Of a DNA stretch of 64,000 nt, positions 61,702 through 64,000 are shown in pieces; position 1 is the stretch's first letter; each line of letters begins with the position of its first letter. Source of the DNA: Planotetraspora thailandica (GTDB lineage: Bacteria > Actinomycetota > Actinomycetes > Streptosporangiales > Streptosporangiaceae); assembly GCF_016863335.1 (NCBI RefSeq), contig NZ_BOOR01000007.1, positions 1 through 64,000 of the forward strand. Reading direction: 5' to 3'. Both the position numbers and the translations under genes were made by a program. Below the pieces are notes generated by a model, which worked only from the letters and a program-made list of their open reading frames with translations, was not told where the DNA came from and made no database searches.

Positions 61702-63375
61702 CTAACCGCAGTGGGACCAGCCGCTCTTCCAGCTGGACGTGCCGTACCCGCCGCCCCAGACCACGCACTTGGCTGCGGCCGACAGCCGGAGCGGGCCCGC
61801 GTAGACGGTGTAGTTGCCGGAGTCGCCGCTGCTGGAGCTGTCCTGAACCTGCAGAACGGCACTCATCTTGATCTTCTGGGTGATGACGTACTTCGACATC
61901 GTCACCACGCAGTTCTTCCCGGACCCGTTGCTGTAGAGCAGGTAGACGGTGGCGCCGCTCAGGGCGTGCGAGTCGATGACCTGGTACCCGGACCCGCATA
62001 CCTGAGTCGGCGTGTACGGGTTCGGTTTGGGCGCCGTCGTGGCCGGTGCCGTACTCGGTGGGGGCGCCGACGTGGCAGGTGGCAAGGGCGCCCGTGAGGG
62101 GTTCGTTGTCCGTGGTGCGGTACCCCCCGAAGTCGTCCGGGAATCGGACGTCGCGGGTGCCCGAGTGGATGCGCCGGTCCCCTTCGGACCCTTGGCCGCC
62201 GATGTCTTGTCCGGCACGCTCCCGTCGGCCTGTGCGTTCGCGGCCTGACCGTCGTCCTGGGTCTGCCCGTTGCCGGGCGCATCCACGGCAGGTGCCTGCT
62301 GCGCGACGGGCGTGGAGCCGCTGGACGCGCCGGATGACTTCATGAACGCCACGGTGCCGGCGACCAGGGCCGCAGCGACCACCGCTGAGACCGTCAGCGT
62401 GATAGCCAGTCGCGGCTTGCCTTTCCGGCCGTCGGTGTGGCCGACAATGTGCACGTCGTTTCTGACGTTCACAATGTTTCCGTTATTGCTTGGCTTATTG
62501 CCTATTTGACCGCTTTGGGATGTATGGGGGTTTCTGCTGGTCTGCCGATCGCCTGTGCTCGCTTCGGCCGATTGCTGACCCATCAGGCGGGCCGCCACGC
62601 TCTCGGCTGAAGGACGGCGGGTGGGGTCCTTGGACAGGCACGCGGCGACCACGTCACGCAACGGCGCGTCCAGGGCGGTGAGGTCGGGGTGGTCGTTGAG
62701 GATTCGCGCGATCACCGCAGGGATGGTGTCCGAGCCGAAGGCGGGGCTTCCGGTGGCGGCGAACACCATGGTGACGCCCCAGGCGAACATGTCGGCCGCC
62801 GGGGTCACGGCCGTACCGTGGACCTGCTCGGGGGCCAGGTAGGCGGGTGTGCCGAGGGCCTCTCCGGTGGCCGTCATGCCGGGTGTGTCCAGTGCCTTCG
62901 CGATGCCGAAGTCGATGACGACGGGGCCTTCCGGGCCCATCAGCACGTTGGCCGGCTTGAAGTCGCGGTGCAGGACGCCCGCCCGGTGGATCGCGGCCAG
63001 CGCGGTCACCGTGCTGATCGCAAGGCGGTCGAGCGAGGCTCCTCGCCGCGGCCCCTCGCGCTGCACCAGTTCGCGCAGCGACGGCCCCGGAACGTACTCG
63101 CTGACGATGTAGGGCTGGTTGCCTTCGAGGTCGGCGTGCAGGACGGGGGCGGTGCAGAACCGCGCGACCCGTTGGGCGACCGAGACCTCACGCAGGAATC
63201 TGGCGCGGGCGTCGGGGTCGCCGGAGAGCCGGGCGTGCAGTAGTTTGACCGCAACCTGATCGCCCGACGGTGAGCGGCCGAGGTAGACCGCGCCCTGTGC
63301 GCCTTCTCCGATACGCGCCACGATTTCGAAGGCGCCGAGGCGGCGCGGGTCATCAACCGTGAGTGCGTGCGCCAC
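61702..63375 (-). CDS. Transmembrane Ser/Thr protein kinase (PknB-type)
   Basis: A 557-residue receptor-like kinase. The kinase domain (residues about 13-265) has GEGAQGAV, Lys44 in VAVK, HRDFKPAN (about 134), DFG and APEQ, all intact. A Ser/Gln/Asn-rich juxtamembrane part leads to one membrane segment (about 324-344, LAITLTVSAVVAAALVAGTV). Outside is a Thr/Pro/Ala-rich stalk and a C-terminal domain of about 100 residues with four Cys (QVCGSGYQ, KNCVVTM, AKCVVWGG, SHCG end), probably two disulfides. It has no PASTA repeats. It would sense an envelope signal. GTG 63375 start. Confidence 0.9.
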   Translation of the reverse strand: MAHALTVDDPRRLGAFEIVARIGEGAQGAVYLGRSPSGDQVAVKLLHARLSGDPDARARFLREVSVAQRVARFCTAPVLHADLEGNQPYIVSEYVPGPSLRELVQREGPRRGASLDRLAISTVTALAAIHRAGVLHRDFKPANVLMGPEGPVVIDFGIAKALDTPGMTATGEALGTPAYLAPEQVHGTAVTPAADMFAWGVTMVFAATGSPAFGSDTIPAVIARILNDHPDLTALDAPLRDVVAACLSKDPTRRPSAESVAARLMGQQSAEASTGDRQTSRNPHTSQSGQIGNKPSNNGNIVNVRNDVHIVGHTDGRKGKPRLAITLTVSAVVAAALVAGTVAFMKSSGASSGSTPVAQQAPAVDAPGNGQTQDDGQAANAQADGSVPDKTSAAKGPKGTGASTRAPATSDSRTTSGGTAPRTTNPSRAPLPPATSAPPPSTAPATTAPKPNPYTPTQVCGSGYQVIDSHALSGATVYLLYSNGSGKNCVVTMSKYVITQKIKMSAVLQVQDSSSSGDSGNYTVYAGPLRLSAAAKCVVWGGGYGTSSWKSGWSHCG

Positions 63376-63527
63376 ACCGACTCCCCGTTAGCGGATTTAG
63401 CACAACTTGTGAGGCAGAACAGTATCAGTGGGGCTTCTGACTTCATTTCCTGAATGGGGATTAAGTCCGCCCAAATGGCGTGGCTCCTGACGGCAGGGGG
63501 AGGGGCATAGCGCAGGGTCTCGATTAG

Positions 63528-63548
63528 GTTACATTCACATTTTGTAAC
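63528..63548. promoter_or_regulatory. Small inverted repeat in a divergent promoter
   Basis: GTTACA and TGTAAC separated by nine bases, within the 193-base gap between the kinase and the LuxR-type regulator genes, 20 bases before the latter's start. Possible operator. The binding protein is unknown. Confidence 0.35.
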
Positions 63549-63568
63549 GTAAGGGGGTGGCCTCAGCA

Positions 63569-64000
63569 GTGCTGTACGGGAGAGATCGGGAGACGGCGGA
63601 GCTCGACCGTCTCCTCGATGCGGCTCAGCGGGGGCGGGGCGGCGCCCGCGTGCTCCGGGGCGATCCGGGCATCGGCAAGACGGCGCTGCTTCGGTACATC
63701 GAGGGCCGGGCCGAAGGCCTCACCATCCTGAGCAGCAGGGGAACGCGGTCGGAATCCGCCATGGCCTTCGCCGCCCTGCACGAGCTCCTGTGGCCCGTGC
63801 TCGATCGCGTGGACGCGCTTCCCGCACCTCAGGCGGCGGCGTTGCGAGCCGCCTTCGGCCTGGGCGAGGGCAGGACCGACAGCCTTCTGCTCGGGGCGGC
63901 CACGCTGACTCTGTTGTCGGAACTGGCACGCCCGCGGCCGGTGCTGATCCTGGTGGACGACGCCCAGTGGATCGACCCGGAGTCGGCGAGCTGTCTGGCC
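63569..64000 (+). CDS. LAL-type LuxR regulator, N-terminal part
   Basis: The frame is open to the right edge. The first 144 residues show the AAA-like ATPase of large LuxR (LAL/MalT-like) regulators: the family start VLYGRDRETAELDRLLDAAQ, Walker A RGDPGIGKTALLRYI and Walker B LILVDDAQWIDPES. The rest of the protein (normally about 900 residues with a C-terminal LuxR helix-turn-helix) lies outside the window. GTG 63569 with AAGGGGG upstream is preferred over GTG 63557, which overlaps that site. Confidence 0.85.
   Translation, partial: MLYGRDRETAELDRLLDAAQRGRGGARVLRGDPGIGKTALLRYIEGRAEGLTILSSRGTRSESAMAFAALHELLWPVLDRVDALPAPQAAALRAAFGLGEGRTDSLLLGAATLTLLSELARPRPVLILVDDAQWIDPESASCLA

Overview
The window looks like chromosome of a high-GC, mycelial actinobacterium. 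The flanks are GC-rich with strong third-position G/C bias and frequent GTG starts. It carries an SsgA-like protein, a CU044_5270-type ECF partner, a DUF574 methyltransferase relic, a LAL-type LuxR regulator and two Ser/Thr kinases. Streptosporangiales is my best guess, but this is inference from gene content. No tRNA, rRNA or CRISPR array was seen.

Layout, left part (0-22 kb): a possible SSB C-terminus at the edge; a GNAT-like protein; an ECF sigma factor with its translationally coupled membrane partner; a Wadjet/SMC operon (DUF2397, DUF2398, SMC-like ATPase) whose expected JetD/DUF2399 nuclease gene is absent, with a dihydrolipoyl dehydrogenase gene in its place. Next come three regulator-target pairs with visible palindromes between the divergent genes: TetR with FMN reductase and a 3'-truncated MFS pump, MarR with an alpha/beta hydrolase, and SDR with TetR. 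A secreted I36-like inhibitor, a Tat-exported TIM-barrel isomerase and an MmyB-type XRE regulator complete this part.

Central defence island (22.4-45.5 kb): visibly lower GC than the flanks. One arm (leftward) encodes an HTH-GHKL ATPase, an unknown protein, a DUF6339 protein, a C5-cytosine methyltransferase homologue lacking the catalytic Cys motif, and an intact C5 methyltransferase. The other arm (rightward) encodes a GHKL-SF2 helicase fusion, a UvrD-like helicase, a DrmA-like helicase, a DrmB-like DUF1998 protein and a RelE/ParE-like-UvrD fusion. A Ser/Thr kinase fused to an FtsK-like domain with a lost Walker A lysine lies tail-to-tail with that arm, and a Vsr endonuclease gene diverges from it. 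I read this as a DISARM-like composite anti-phage or anti-plasmid system: DrmA, DrmB and a C5 methyltransferase form the core, with unusual extra modules. No DrmC phospholipase D-like nuclease is present.

Right part (45.5-64 kb): an SsgA-like protein with a Cys cluster. Next is a tight four-gene operon (coiled-coil protein, Cas4/RecB-like nuclease, unknown, SF1-type ATPase) in which every junction is a 4-nt stop/start overlap; it is a candidate second defence or DNA-processing module. Then come a four-gene block of membrane-anchored or exported proteins, an unknown protein, a frameshifted DUF574 pseudogene, an oxidoreductase flanked by two paralogous NTF2-like proteins, a hybrid IS remnant (IS256-like and IS5-like fragments joined tail-to-tail), a PhoD-type phosphatase, a transmembrane Ser/Thr kinase, and the start of a LAL-type LuxR regulator that runs off the right edge.
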